Assembly (NCBI RefSeq): GCF_900130035.1
Contig: NZ_FQXQ01000005.1
Location: 62,001-126,000, forward strand
Origin: Wenyingzhuangia marina
GTDB taxonomy: Bacteria > Bacteroidota > Bacteroidia > Flavobacteriales > Flavobacteriaceae
Reading direction: 5' to 3'
Length of the DNA: 64,000 nucleotides
The notes under the pieces are model-generated. The model was given only the letters and a program-made list of their open reading frames with translations. It did no database searches and was not told the DNA's origin. The translations under genes and the position numbers were made by a program. Of this stretch, positions 1 through 9,435 are shown piece after piece (the stretch's first letter is position 1; every line of letters begins with the position of its first letter).

Positions 1-832
1 TTAATTTAATATCTTTTAAATTGTGTTTTTTGATCAGTTTTGCAACCATATATGTTTTGGAATTTGTTACAAATATTCCTTTTACATCAGGGTTTTGACT
101 TAAAAAATTAGTTAATTCAAGCTCTAAGTTTTCAGATGAAAATGTTTGAGTAACAGAACTTAATGCTGTATCTGTTTGTTTTATATATTCTTTAAAACCT
201 TGGTCTTTCTCGTGAAAATAAGTAGCATTTTTAAAGTTTGCACCAATATAAAGAATTGCTACTTTTCCGTTACCTAAAATTAAATCGAATAATTTAGCAG
301 CAATTCTACCGCTTTTAATTAAATCTTGTCCCACAAAATTAAAAATCTTGTTGTTAGGAATGTTGTTGTTAAAAATACTGACAACAATATCTTGGTTGGC
401 GAGTAAATTAATAATTGTTTCCGATTCCTTTTGAAATGAAGGTACCATTAAAACAGCATCAGGTTTTAGGGCTAATACCTCATTGCTTTTTTGTAAAAAT
501 GAGTTAACATCTTTGGAGTGATATAGCAATGTCTTTATTTGAATATCAAATGATGCAAATTCTTGTTTTACAGATTCAATCCCTTCTTTACAAGACAACC
601 AATAATCATCTAAATGATAATCAGGAATTAATACACAAATGCTGTAAACTTTATTATTCTTTAAATTCCTAGCAATCAAGTTAGGTTTGTAGTCAATCTC
701 TTCTAAGATTCTAGTAACATCTATAAGTGCTTTTTCAGAAACCTTTCCTCTTTTATGAATAACACGATCAACAGTCCCCTTAGAAACCCCTGCAAGTTCT
801 GCAATATCTTTAATTGTGTATTTTTTTCTCAT
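1..832 (-). CDS. LacI-family transcriptional regulator (C-terminus cut by window edge)
   Basis: The frame opens with an ATG at 830-832 and runs off the left edge without a stop, giving 277 residues of an expected roughly 340. The N-terminus starts MRKKYTIKDIAELAGVSKGT, the LacI-type helix-turn-helix (residues 5-25), followed by a hinge region around residues 45-60 (YKPNLIARNLKNNK). The rest reads as a periplasmic-binding-protein-like effector domain. The gene is divergent from an MFS sugar transporter and an amino-sugar deaminase, so it most likely represses or activates that operon in response to a sugar or sugar phosphate. Four palindromes typical of LacI operators, with a central CG, lie in the shared intergenic region. 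Family assignment is firm; the effector is inferred. Confidence 0.9.
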   Translation of the reverse strand, partial: MRKKYTIKDIAELAGVSKGTVDRVIHKRGKVSEKALIDVTRILEEIDYKPNLIARNLKNNKVYSICVLIPDYHLDDYWLSCKEGIESVKQEFASFDIQIKTLLYHSKDVNSFLQKSNEVLALKPDAVLMVPSFQKESETIINLLANQDIVVSIFNNNIPNNKIFNFVGQDLIKSGRIAAKLFDLILGNGKVAILYIGANFKNATYFHEKDQGFKEYIKQTDTALSSVTQTFSSENLELELTNFLSQNPDVKGIFVTNSKTYMVAKLIKKHNLKDIKL

Positions 833-893
833 GTGGTAAATATAGTAAAAAAACATTTTTCGATTTTTTTTGTGTGTGAAAATGTCATTGTCA

Positions 894-974
894 TGTGTTC
901 GAAAACATTAATAAGTGTGTTCGAGAACAAAATTAAACGTGCTCGAGCACAATAAAATTATGTGTTCGAGCACA
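894..974. promoter_or_regulatory. Array of four LacI-type operator palindromes
   Basis: Four related imperfect-to-perfect palindromes with a central CG occur at 894-907 (TGTGTTCGAAAACA), 916-929 (TGTGTTCGAGAACA), 939-950 (GTGCTCGAGCAC, perfect) and 961-974 (TGTGTTCGAGCACA). Their centres are 22, 22 and 23 bp apart, about two helical turns, so all face the same side of the DNA. They fill the 833-1156 gap between the divergent LacI gene and the MFS transporter. No other gene is seen in that gap. A weak -7-like element (TATACTTT) lies near 1011. Confidence 0.7.
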
Positions 975-1156
975 TTTTTGTGTTTTTTCTTTTTTTTTAC
1001 GTTTTCATTCTATACTTTAGCAAAGTGAAAAAAACATAAACTCATAATTGATAATTGTTAACTTGTTGTTTTTGAGTGTTTTGTTGGTTGGGTGTAGAGG
1101 TGGGGTTTGTTTAAATATGAGTGTGTAATTTTTATAAATTAAAATTTGGGTAAATA

Positions 1157-2482
1157 ATGACAGCAGTAACTACTAAACAAAAAAACTTAGTTCCAATGAT
1201 GATAATAGCTGGGCTATTTGTCATTTTTGGATTTGTAACATGGATTAATGGAGCGTTGATTCCTTTTATGAAAACCATCAACGAGTTAACAGAATCCGAA
1301 TCTTATTTGGTAGCGACAGCTTCTTACATTTCATTTGTGGTAATGGCTTTACCTTCTTCTTATGTAATTGGAAAAATTGGTTATAAAAAATCTATTTCTT
1401 TAGGACTTGTTATTATGGCAATAGGAGCTTTGGTTTTTATTCCTGCTGCAGAAGCAAGAACCTATTGGGTGTTTTTATTAGCTATTTTTTTACAAGGAGC
1501 TGGAATGACTTTGTTACAAACAGCAGCCAATCCATATATCACCATTTTAGGGCCTATAGAAAGTGCTGCAAAACGTATTGCAATTATGGGAATTTGTAAT
1601 AAAGTAGCTGGAGCTGTAGGGTCTATAATTTTTGGAGCATTACTGTTAACAGGTATTGATGAAGTAAACGAAAAATTAAGCACTGTATCAGCTTTTGAAA
1701 AAACTGAACTTTTAAATACGATGGCTAACAGTGTGGTGATGCCATATGTTGTAATGTCTTTAGTATTGGTGATTTTTGCAGTATTAATTAGAAAAGCACC
1801 TTTACCTAATGTTGAATCGGAGTCAGAGGCTAGCGAAGATAATAGTTCAGAAAAAACAACAAAAACAAGCATTTTTCAATTTCCACATTTATGGTTAGGA
1901 GTTTTAGCATTGTTTGTTTATGTAGGAGCTGAAGTGATTGCAGGAGATACTATTATTGCATACGGAATATCATTAGGTTTCTCTGCTGCCAAAGCAAAGT
2001 TCTTTACCACATTAACATTGTTGTTTATGGTAGTAACTTATGGGTTGGGGGCTATATTAATTCCTAAATATATTAGTCAAAATACAGCCTTAAAAGCAAG
2101 TGCTGTATTAGGAATTGTTTTCAGTTTGTTAATTCTAAATACTACAGGTTTTACTTCAGTATTATTTGTTGCAGCTTTAGGTATTTCTAATGCTTTGGTT
2201 TGGCCGGCTATATGGCCATTAACACTAAAAGGCTTAGGTAAGTTTACCAAAACAGCATCTGCCTTGCTGGTAATGGCTATTTCTGGAGGTGCTATTATTC
2301 CACCTTTATATGGAAGAATGGTAGACGCTAGCAAATTGAGTTTAATTAGTGAAGGAGTAGATCAGGTAGAGGCAACTGCAAAAGCAGCAACAGGTAGTTA
2401 TTGGATCTTAATTCCATGTTATACCATTATTTTGTTCTTTGCATTGTGGGGTCACAAATATAAAAGTTGGTTTAAAAAATAA
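1157..2482 (+). CDS. MFS sugar transporter (FucP/NagP-like)
   Basis: A 441-residue protein with about twelve hydrophobic segments, consistent with an inner-membrane proton-coupled sugar symporter. The N-terminal text (GLFVIFGFVTWINGALIPF) and the conserved loop GAGMTLLQTAANPYI around residue 115-130 match the fucose/glucose-galactose/N-acetylglucosamine branch of the major facilitator superfamily. A hydrophilic Glu/Ser-rich loop (about residues 222-238) separates the two six-helix halves. The next gene, 23 nt downstream, is a glucosamine-6-phosphate deaminase fusion, so N-acetylglucosamine or glucosamine is the likely substrate (inference; a NagP role). Start ATG at 1157 fits the family N-terminus. 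Probably controlled by the divergent LacI protein. Confidence 0.85.
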   Translation: MTAVTTKQKNLVPMMIIAGLFVIFGFVTWINGALIPFMKTINELTESESYLVATASYISFVVMALPSSYVIGKIGYKKSISLGLVIMAIGALVFIPAAEARTYWVFLLAIFLQGAGMTLLQTAANPYITILGPIESAAKRIAIMGICNKVAGAVGSIIFGALLLTGIDEVNEKLSTVSAFEKTELLNTMANSVVMPYVVMSLVLVIFAVLIRKAPLPNVESESEASEDNSSEKTTKTSIFQFPHLWLGVLALFVYVGAEVIAGDTIIAYGISLGFSAAKAKFFTTLTLLFMVVTYGLGAILIPKYISQNTALKASAVLGIVFSLLILNTTGFTSVLFVAALGISNALVWPAIWPLTLKGLGKFTKTASALLVMAISGGAIIPPLYGRMVDASKLSLISEGVDQVEATAKAATGSYWILIPCYTIILFFALWGHKYKSWFKK

Positions 2483-2505
2483 AGTTGAATATAAAAGTTA
2501 GTAAA

Positions 2506-4434
2506 ATGATTAAAAGTAGTATAGATAAGGCGACTGGTTTTGAACGTAGATTTGAAAATATCAATACAAATATTTTTGAAAATGCTAAAAAAGGTTCTAT
2601 AGCTGTTGCTCAGCAAATAGCGAATGTTATCAAAGATAAACAAGCTAAAGGGGAAAAATGTATTTTAGGATTGGCTACAGGATCATCTCCAAGAGATGTA
2701 TATGCTGAACTAGTAAAATTGCATAAAAATGAAGGATTGAGCTTTAAAAATGTAATTACTTTCAACTTAGATGAGTATTACCCTATGGATGAAAACTCTG
2801 TAAATAGTTACAGACGTTTTATGAGAGAAGCTTTATTTAACCATGTAGATATTGATGTAGAGAATTGTCATGTACCAGATGGTTCTTTAGATAAAGATAA
2901 AATTCAAGAATACTGTACAGCTTATGAGTCTAAAATTGAAAAATTAGGAGGAATAGATTTACAGTTGTTAGGAATTGGTTCAAATGGTCATATTGGTTTT
3001 AACGAATCAGGATCTTTACAAAATTCAAAAACAAGATTGGTGGCTTTAGATCATTCAACTCGTTTGGCTGCAAGTAAAGATTTTGGAGGATTAAGTAATA
3101 CGCCAAAAACAGCTATTACTTTAGGTGTTAAAAAAATAATGGAGGCTAAAGAAGTTATTCTTTTGGCTTGGGGTGAAGGAAAATCTGCAATTATAAGTAG
3201 AGCTGTTGAAGGTACTGTAACAAACCAAGTACCTGCTTCATTTTTACAAGAACACAGCAATGTAACTTTTGTGGTAGATAGAGAAGCTTCATCTAGATTA
3301 ACCAGAGTTAAAACACCTTGGTTAGTTGAAAAAGTAGAGTGGAATGAACAATTGACTAAAAAGGCAGTTGTTGGTTTGGCTTTAGAATTAGACAAGCCTA
3401 TTTTAATGTTAACTGATGCAGATTATATTGAAAATGGAATGAGTGATTTGTTAGCTGAGTTTGGAAATTCATATGACATCAACATTAAAATATTTAACAA
3501 TCTACAAAACACTATTACCGGTTGGCCTGGAGGAAAACCAAATGCCGATGATAGTAGAAGACCAGAAAGAGCAGAGCCTGCAAGAAAAAGAGTCTTAATT
3601 TTTAGTCCACACCCAGATGATGATATCATTAGTATGGGAGGAACTTTTAAAAGATTGGTAGAGCAAGGACATGATGTACATGTAGCTTATCAAACATCTG
3701 GAAATATTGCAGTTGCTGATGATGAAGCTTTACGTTTTGCGAATTTTGTAACTGATTACAATCAGCAATTTGGAATAGATAATAAAGAAGCTGGAGAGAT
3801 TTACGAAAAAGCAAAAGCTTCATTAAAAGATAAAAAGAATAGTGAAGTTGATATTCCTGAAGTAAGATATATTAAAGGAATTATAAGAAAAGGAGAAGCT
3901 CGTGCAACAAGTCATTTTGTAGGATTAGAAGATCATCAAATTCACTTTATGAACTTGCCTTTTTACGAAACAGGAACCATTCAGAAAAATCCAATTGGAG
4001 AAGCAGATATTCAATTAACTATGAAGTTGATTGAGGAAATTAAACCTCACCAAGTATATGCAGCAGGTGATTTAGCAGATCCACATGGAACACACAAAGT
4101 TTGTTTAGATGCTATTTTCGAGTCAATGAAAAGATTAAAATCAAAAGATTTTATGAAAGATTGTTGGTTATGGTTATATAGAGGAGCTTGGCAAGAATGG
4201 GGAGTTGATGAAATTGAGATGGCTGTACCGATGAGTCCAGACCAAGTATTAGAAAAGAGATATGGAATTTTTAAACATCAATCTCAAAAAGATGGAGTGG
4301 TTTTCCAAGGAACAGATAGTAGAGAGTTCTGGCAAAGAGCAGAAGATAGAAATAGCGAAACAGCTAAGTTATACCAAAAATTAGGTTTGGCAACATATGC
4401 TGCTATGGAAGCTTTTGTTAAGTGGGAATATTAA
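2506..4434 (+). CDS. nagB: Glucosamine-6-phosphate deaminase fused to a PIG-L/LmbE-type deacetylase domain
   Basis: The N-terminal half (about residues 20-280) is NagB, which converts glucosamine-6-phosphate to fructose-6-phosphate and ammonia; it carries the GIGSNGHIGFNE active-site segment near residue 158 and FNLDEYYP near 80. From about residue 360 a PIG-L/LmbE domain follows, with the zinc-binding motif HPDDD near residue 368 and the second metal motif DPHGTH near 520, both intact. The frame is open from a TTG at 2485, but ATG 2506 gives the better family start (MIKSSID). Length of 642 aa matches the fused form known in Bacteroidota. No separate NagA deacetylase is present nearby, so the second domain may deacetylate GlcNAc-6-P (inference). 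Co-transcribed with the upstream transporter. Confidence 0.92.
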   Translation: MIKSSIDKATGFERRFENINTNIFENAKKGSIAVAQQIANVIKDKQAKGEKCILGLATGSSPRDVYAELVKLHKNEGLSFKNVITFNLDEYYPMDENSVNSYRRFMREALFNHVDIDVENCHVPDGSLDKDKIQEYCTAYESKIEKLGGIDLQLLGIGSNGHIGFNESGSLQNSKTRLVALDHSTRLAASKDFGGLSNTPKTAITLGVKKIMEAKEVILLAWGEGKSAIISRAVEGTVTNQVPASFLQEHSNVTFVVDREASSRLTRVKTPWLVEKVEWNEQLTKKAVVGLALELDKPILMLTDADYIENGMSDLLAEFGNSYDINIKIFNNLQNTITGWPGGKPNADDSRRPERAEPARKRVLIFSPHPDDDIISMGGTFKRLVEQGHDVHVAYQTSGNIAVADDEALRFANFVTDYNQQFGIDNKEAGEIYEKAKASLKDKKNSEVDIPEVRYIKGIIRKGEARATSHFVGLEDHQIHFMNLPFYETGTIQKNPIGEADIQLTMKLIEEIKPHQVYAAGDLADPHGTHKVCLDAIFESMKRLKSKDFMKDCWLWLYRGAWQEWGVDEIEMAVPMSPDQVLEKRYGIFKHQSQKDGVVFQGTDSREFWQRAEDRNSETAKLYQKLGLATYAAMEAFVKWEY

Positions 4435-4592
4435 AAAATTATGTTTTTTTTTCAATATCCGAAAGGAGTTGAGTTTTATTAGGTTTCTTAATATGGGCTG
4501 CTTTAGAGTTGGTAGCCCATTTAAGAATAAATAAAAGTTTTAAATTGATATATATTTATCCTACCCTATAATTATATACTTACCCTTAAACT

Positions 4593-4630
4593 AAAAATCC
4601 CTCTATCTTTTTTGATAGAGGGATTTTTTA
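4593..4630. terminator. Bidirectional intrinsic terminator between nagB and deoxynucleoside kinase
   Basis: A 15-bp perfect stem (4593-4607 with 4614-4628) has a six-base loop and A/T-rich ends on both strands, so it can stop both the plus-strand nagB transcript and the minus-strand kinase operon. A second, weaker hairpin, ATGGGCT/AGCCCAT at 4493-4520, lies just after nagB but has no U run. Confidence 0.85.
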
Positions 4631-4646
4631 TATTATAATAACTAGC

Positions 4647-5261
4647 TTAAAACAAGCCGTGTACTTGTGCATCAATTCGGTCAATAATAGTTCCTAAGTC
4701 TTCAGGATTACTTACGTAATCTAAGTTGTCAATATCAATAATAAGTTTTTTCCCTTTGTCATAAGAAGTAATCCAAGCCTCGTATCTTTCATTTAATCGG
4801 CTTAAATAATCTATATTAATAGAGCTTTCGTATTCACGTCCTCTTTTGTGAATTTGTCCAACTAATGTCTTAATATCTGCTCTTAAATAAACTAATAAAT
4901 CAGGTGGTGTTACTAAATTTTCCATCAACTCAAATAGTTGACTGTAATTGGTAAAATCTCTGTTGGTTAATAAGCCCATTGCGTGTAAATTTGGTGCAAA
5001 TATTTTAGCATCTTCATAAATGGTTCGATCTTGAATAATGTTTCTACCACTTTTTTGAATTTTTAAAATTTGTTCAAAACGTGTGTTCAAAAAATAAACT
5101 TGTAAGTTAAAAGACCAACGCTCCATTTCGTTGTAAAAATCATCTAAATATGGATTTTCTTCAACGCTTTCAAAATGTGCATCCCATTTATAATGTTTAG
5201 CCAAAAGTTCTGTTAAGGTGGTTTTTCCAGCTCCAATATTACCGGCAATTGCTATGTGCAT
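4647..5261 (-). CDS. Deoxynucleoside kinase (deoxyadenosine/deoxyguanosine kinase family)
   Basis: A 204-residue P-loop kinase that phosphorylates deoxyribonucleosides in the salvage pathway, acting in the cytosol. The Walker A motif GNIGAGKTT is at residues 7-15, and the family signature QDRTIYED, containing the catalytic DR pair, lies near residue 77-84. A lid-type arginine segment (HKRGREYE) is near 138. Length matches bacterial dGK/dAK enzymes. It is the last gene of a minus-strand run after the exported protein gene (30 nt gap) and ends at a strong terminator. The exact nucleoside preference cannot be read from sequence. Confidence 0.88.
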   Translation of the reverse strand: MHIAIAGNIGAGKTTLTELLAKHYKWDAHFESVEENPYLDDFYNEMERWSFNLQVYFLNTRFEQILKIQKSGRNIIQDRTIYEDAKIFAPNLHAMGLLTNRDFTNYSQLFELMENLVTPPDLLVYLRADIKTLVGQIHKRGREYESSINIDYLSRLNERYEAWITSYDKGKKLIIDIDNLDYVSNPEDLGTIIDRIDAQVHGLF

Positions 5262-5290
5262 AGGATTGTTTGTTTAAACCTTAAAAATAG

Positions 5291-6004
5291 TTAATTTTTA
5301 TAAATTGAAAGTGTGTAGATGTTGTTCTTCTTAAAAAAATAAAGTTTTTTATTAATAACTTCAAATGATTCAATTTCATTGGGAGTGTCAATAATTTTAT
5401 TGTTTTTATGATGTAAAATATTCTCTTTTATGATATATGTATTATTGAGTGATATTGGTAAAAGGTTGTTTTGAATATTAATTGTAGCTTCTTTTCTAGC
5501 CAAGTAATTGTATTTTGTTAATTGATTATTGCTATTAATAATAATGGCTTGATTTAAATTTCCTTTGAGCTGTAAAATTTTTTCTTTGATAGGGATTGAG
5601 CTAATTTCTGTTTTTTGAGTTTTAAAATTATAGAGCTTCAATATCATTTTAATGTTGTCATAGATCCAAATTTTATCCTTGCTGGCATTGGCAATAAGTT
5701 CTGTGCCAATAGGAACATCAAACTCATTTATAAAACTAAGTTGATTGTCTAGCAATATTACTTTGTTAAAAAACTTATAAAGCAATAGAATTTGTAGTGG
5801 ATTGCTAATATCAATAACGTCTGGAGTGCCGTATTCTATGTTTTTGTAATCGTTTTTTAAACTGCTTTTGTGTAAAGCATCATTTTGTAAATAATAACAG
5901 TTTTCATAGATGTCTATACCTACAAATTTGGTTACATCTTTTACCAAAATATTTTGACAAAAGCAGTTTAAATAACAAAAGAATAATAAAATCCAAAGTT
6001 TCAT
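5291..6004 (-). CDS. Unknown exported protein, beta-rich
   Basis: I do not recognise a named family. The 237-residue product begins with a hydrophobic signal peptide (MKLWILLFFCYLNCFCQN), followed by repeated short strands with the pattern of a small beta-propeller or beta-sandwich (for example KDKIWIYDNIKMILKLYN and VINKKLYFFKKNNIYTLS). It is probably periplasmic or surface-exposed. It lies between putA (15 nt) and the deoxynucleoside kinase gene (29 nt), all on the minus strand, so co-transcription is likely even though no functional link is obvious. Many lysines and asparagines, as elsewhere in this AT-rich genome. Confidence 0.6.
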   Translation of the reverse strand: MKLWILLFFCYLNCFCQNILVKDVTKFVGIDIYENCYYLQNDALHKSSLKNDYKNIEYGTPDVIDISNPLQILLLYKFFNKVILLDNQLSFINEFDVPIGTELIANASKDKIWIYDNIKMILKLYNFKTQKTEISSIPIKEKILQLKGNLNQAIIINSNNQLTKYNYLARKEATINIQNNLLPISLNNTYIIKENILHHKNNKIIDTPNEIESFEVINKKLYFFKKNNIYTLSIYKN

Positions 6005-6019
6005 ATTCTCAAATATAAA

Positions 6020-9000
6020 CTAATAAACTTTAGGTTTTTCATTAGAGTTATACTCAACTCCCATTAAGTTTCCATATCTGTGGTAGTTATGAGAATAACT
6101 TTGTTCAATTAAGTAATTTAATAACTCAATACGTCCACTGTTTCTAGGTTCATCTCTGTAAATATTGATGGCGTTTTGGTGACATCTAATTAAAAAGTGA
6201 TCAGACAACACTCCTAAAGCTCTTACACAAGTAAAATCTTTTGGATGATGTTTTAAGGCGTTACCGCAAGTATCTTTAATTAATGGAATGTTTAAAAATT
6301 CTGCAATGTATTCTACCTTATCAATGTGTTTTTGAGGCGTGTGTACATCATATAGTAATAAGATTTCTTTGTATGTGTTATAACTACAAATGTTGTACTG
6401 ACCTCGTAAGTTTACATAGTCAATTTTTTTACTAAATAATTCATCATACCATTTTTTGTAATCTTCTTTCCAGTCGGTGGTTTTAGATCTGATGTTGGTA
6501 AACTGTAATACATAATTAATCCCCCCTGCTTTCATTCCAAAACCAAAACAAGAAGCCTTAATTCCTCCAAAAGGTTGTCTTTGTACAATAGCACCTGTGG
6601 TAGATCTGTTTACGTATTTATTTCCTGCTTCAATATGTTTATTCCAATATTCTACTTCGTTGTCATCTAAAGATTCTATTCCGGCAGTTAAACCATAATC
6701 TACATTATTGGCAATTTCCACAGCATGTTTTAAATCATCTGCCTTTAAAACAGATAAAATAGGTCCGAACAACTCATTTTGATATGGATAATCATCCATA
6801 GTTACATTCCAAATAATTCCAGGAGACAACATGTGGTTTCCGTTTAATCTAGGTTTTACCAACCATTGATCATCTGGGGTGTTTTGAATTACATGTTTTA
6901 TTTTTTCGGAAATAGGCACTGCTAAAGGTCCAATTTCAGTTGAAAAATCCCAAGGATTTCCGAAGACTTTACTCATAGCAGCATCTTTCAATAAGGTTTT
7001 AAATTCCTTGTCATTAAAAACATCTTCAGTTAAAATTAGAAGAGAGGTTGCCGAACATTTTTGACCTGCATTTCCGAATGCCGATTGTACAATGTTTACG
7101 CAGGCTTGCTCTTTGTCTGCTAGGCTAGTAACAATAGTACTGTTTTTTCCTCCAGTTTCTGCATATAAGTTTAACTGAGGGTTTCTTTCTAATAAAAAGT
7201 GTGCTGTTTCTGTTCCACCAGTTAAAATAACAGCATCAAAAATATTACCGGTACTTAAAAAGTCATCTAAAATAGATTCTTCACAAGGTAAAAAGTATAA
7301 GGCATCCTTAGGAATTCCAGCTTCCCACAAACATTTACATACTAAATAGGCACAGGCTGATGCGTTAGTTGAAGGTTTTAAAATTACTTTTTTACCAGCT
7401 GCTAACGAAGCTAAAGCACCACCAATAGGAATGGCAATAGGGAAATTCCAAGGTGATAATACCAAATTAATACCTTCATCATCACTGTTAAATTCTTTGG
7501 CAATTTCCAAACTACTTTCGGCATAAAAATTAGCAAAATCAATGGCTTCAGAAACCTCTACATCTACTTCTTTTATGGTTTTTCCTAGCTCTGCAACGGC
7601 TACTCCAATTAAATTTGCTCTGCTTTTTTCTATTTCTAAAGCAGCTTTTTTAAGTAAATCCGCTCTTTTTTCAACAGAAAAATCTTGCCATTCGGTAGTA
7701 TTATCAATGGCTTTTTGATAATCTTCTTTAATAGACATTTCGTAACTCCAAGGTGGGGTACCAGACCAATTGTTTACTTTGATGGTATATCTTTCATGAT
7801 TGTCTAATGCTCCTATCACAGGAATCGTTGTTCCTATAATATTTTCTGGAGTTTTCCAATCTGTTTTAATTTTTTGAGCCCATGTAATGTTTTGTGGTAA
7901 GTTCCAATCTGTATTAGGTACATTATGAAAACCTTTCATCAATTCAGGTTTTTCATCATTTCTATCTTGTTTTCTACTAGGATTGGTGTCTAAATCTTCC
8001 ATTAAAGAAATAGATTTTAAAAACTCTTCTTTTAAACTATCCCATTTTTCCGAACCAATTTTTAAATCATATCCTTCTTTTAAGAAGTTTCCAGCTTGTG
8101 TACCTTCATCCAGCCTTCTAACCAAATAAGCAATAGCTGCGTTGTATTGGTTTTCTTTTACAGTAGGTGTGTATAATAATAAATTAACTTTTTCGGCCAA
8201 TAAATTGTCTACTGTTTGGTTGGCCATACCTTCTAACATTTCAAAATCTACACAATCTTCTAACTGATTTTGTTTTACTAATTGGAGAGCGAAAGAAATA
8301 TCAAAAATATTATGTGATGCTACTCCAACATTCACAACTCTTGCAGATTGTGGGGTTAACATTTCTGATAATATTTTTTTGTAGTTGGCATCCGTTTCTG
8401 GTTTGGTACTAAAGGTTGCCAATGGCCAGTCTTCAATAGAAGATTCTGTCATTTCCATTTCCATATTGGCTCCTTTTACCAACCTTACTTTTACAGAGGA
8501 ACCTCCGTTGTTAGCTCTTGTATTAGCCCAAGTGAAAAGTTTACGGTAATAATGAATCATTTCTGGAATGTAGGCTTGTAACACAATTCCTGCTCTGATG
8601 TTTTTGTATTCTGGTAAAGACAAAGTTTTGATAAAGACATCAAAAGTGATTTCTAGATCTTTGTATTCCTCCATGTCTAAATTCACGAATTTCTGAACTC
8701 CTGTTTCTTTTTCAATCTTTAAGATTTCATCATAGAACATAGATAATCTATTAGATAGTTTATCAACGGTGTCTTCGTGAGCTAAAGAAGAGATTTGAGA
8801 AAAGATGGTGGAAATTTTAATAGAAATATAGTTTACATCTTTTCTGTTTAATAAAGTTAGATAACCTAGAATTCTTTTTTGAGCTTCATCTTCTCCAATT
8901 AACGCTTCACCAATAAGGTTTACGTTTAAAGTAATTTTTTGATCTTTTCTTTTTTGAGCGTGTTTTTTAAACTTTTGGCTATTAATAAAAAAGACCACAT

Positions 9001-9340
9001 CACTAGAAGTTGCTTGAATTTTCTTTAGCATGATAGCGACACTAAAGGATGGGATAATTTTACCTACAATGGTAAAAGTCTTAAGCAATAGGTTTTCTAA
9101 AGGAGTGAATAATGCTTGATAATTTTTGTGTGTTTTGAGCAGATGTATTACATGGTCTGCCACTTTTTTATAGTTTTTAGATCGGAAAGCAACATCCATC
9201 ATTTGTATTAAAAAATGTTTGGATTCAGGTACTTCAATAATGGTTTTAAGCCGATCTGCAAAAGGATTTTTTGCGGTTGTGGTTTGATTGGTTTGTAATT
9301 TTTCTGCTAATCTTAGGGTATTTTGTATTTGTTTTTCCAT
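6020..9340 (-). CDS. putA: Bifunctional proline dehydrogenase / L-glutamate gamma-semialdehyde dehydrogenase
   Basis: A 1106-residue enzyme that oxidises proline to glutamate in two steps. The N-terminal part (to about residue 450) is the FAD-dependent proline dehydrogenase barrel, with the RLVKGANMEMEM segment near residue 285. From about residue 540 the aldehyde dehydrogenase domain follows: LSPWNFPIAIPIGG (NAD-binding), AETGGKNS (catalytic Glu region), and GNAGQKCSA with the catalytic cysteine near residue 760. There is no N-terminal DNA-binding domain like that of E. coli PutA, so this is the non-regulatory form. The roughly 130-residue C-terminal tail resembles other flavobacterial PutA-like proteins. 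No promoter assigned. Confidence 0.93.
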   Translation of the reverse strand: MEKQIQNTLRLAEKLQTNQTTTAKNPFADRLKTIIEVPESKHFLIQMMDVAFRSKNYKKVADHVIHLLKTHKNYQALFTPLENLLLKTFTIVGKIIPSFSVAIMLKKIQATSSDVVFFINSQKFKKHAQKRKDQKITLNVNLIGEALIGEDEAQKRILGYLTLLNRKDVNYISIKISTIFSQISSLAHEDTVDKLSNRLSMFYDEILKIEKETGVQKFVNLDMEEYKDLEITFDVFIKTLSLPEYKNIRAGIVLQAYIPEMIHYYRKLFTWANTRANNGGSSVKVRLVKGANMEMEMTESSIEDWPLATFSTKPETDANYKKILSEMLTPQSARVVNVGVASHNIFDISFALQLVKQNQLEDCVDFEMLEGMANQTVDNLLAEKVNLLLYTPTVKENQYNAAIAYLVRRLDEGTQAGNFLKEGYDLKIGSEKWDSLKEEFLKSISLMEDLDTNPSRKQDRNDEKPELMKGFHNVPNTDWNLPQNITWAQKIKTDWKTPENIIGTTIPVIGALDNHERYTIKVNNWSGTPPWSYEMSIKEDYQKAIDNTTEWQDFSVEKRADLLKKAALEIEKSRANLIGVAVAELGKTIKEVDVEVSEAIDFANFYAESSLEIAKEFNSDDEGINLVLSPWNFPIAIPIGGALASLAAGKKVILKPSTNASACAYLVCKCLWEAGIPKDALYFLPCEESILDDFLSTGNIFDAVILTGGTETAHFLLERNPQLNLYAETGGKNSTIVTSLADKEQACVNIVQSAFGNAGQKCSATSLLILTEDVFNDKEFKTLLKDAAMSKVFGNPWDFSTEIGPLAVPISEKIKHVIQNTPDDQWLVKPRLNGNHMLSPGIIWNVTMDDYPYQNELFGPILSVLKADDLKHAVEIANNVDYGLTAGIESLDDNEVEYWNKHIEAGNKYVNRSTTGAIVQRQPFGGIKASCFGFGMKAGGINYVLQFTNIRSKTTDWKEDYKKWYDELFSKKIDYVNLRGQYNICSYNTYKEILLLYDVHTPQKHIDKVEYIAEFLNIPLIKDTCGNALKHHPKDFTCVRALGVLSDHFLIRCHQNAINIYRDEPRNSGRIELLNYLIEQSYSHNYHRYGNLMGVEYNSNEKPKVY

Positions 9341-9373
9341 ATTTTCTTAAGTTAAAAAAATAGGAGGGGATAA

Positions 9374-9413
9374 CCAAAAAAAAGCCCTGATAATGACGAT
9401 TATCAAGGCTTTT
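9374..9413 (-). terminator. Intrinsic terminator of metK
   Basis: The stem AAAAGCCCTGATAAT/ATTATCAAGGCTTTT (9380-9413, one mismatch) is followed on the minus strand by a run of eight or more T. It sits just after the metK stop and before putA, so metK appears to be monocistronic. Confidence 0.8.
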
Positions 9414-9435
9414 ATAAAAATATGTTAAATGTTTT

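Noticed and set aside
1462-1872. Long antisense reading frames inside the MFS, nagB, thrA and cys genes
   Set aside because: They mirror codon patterns of the real genes, have no family likeness and no start context, and are taken as chance frames.
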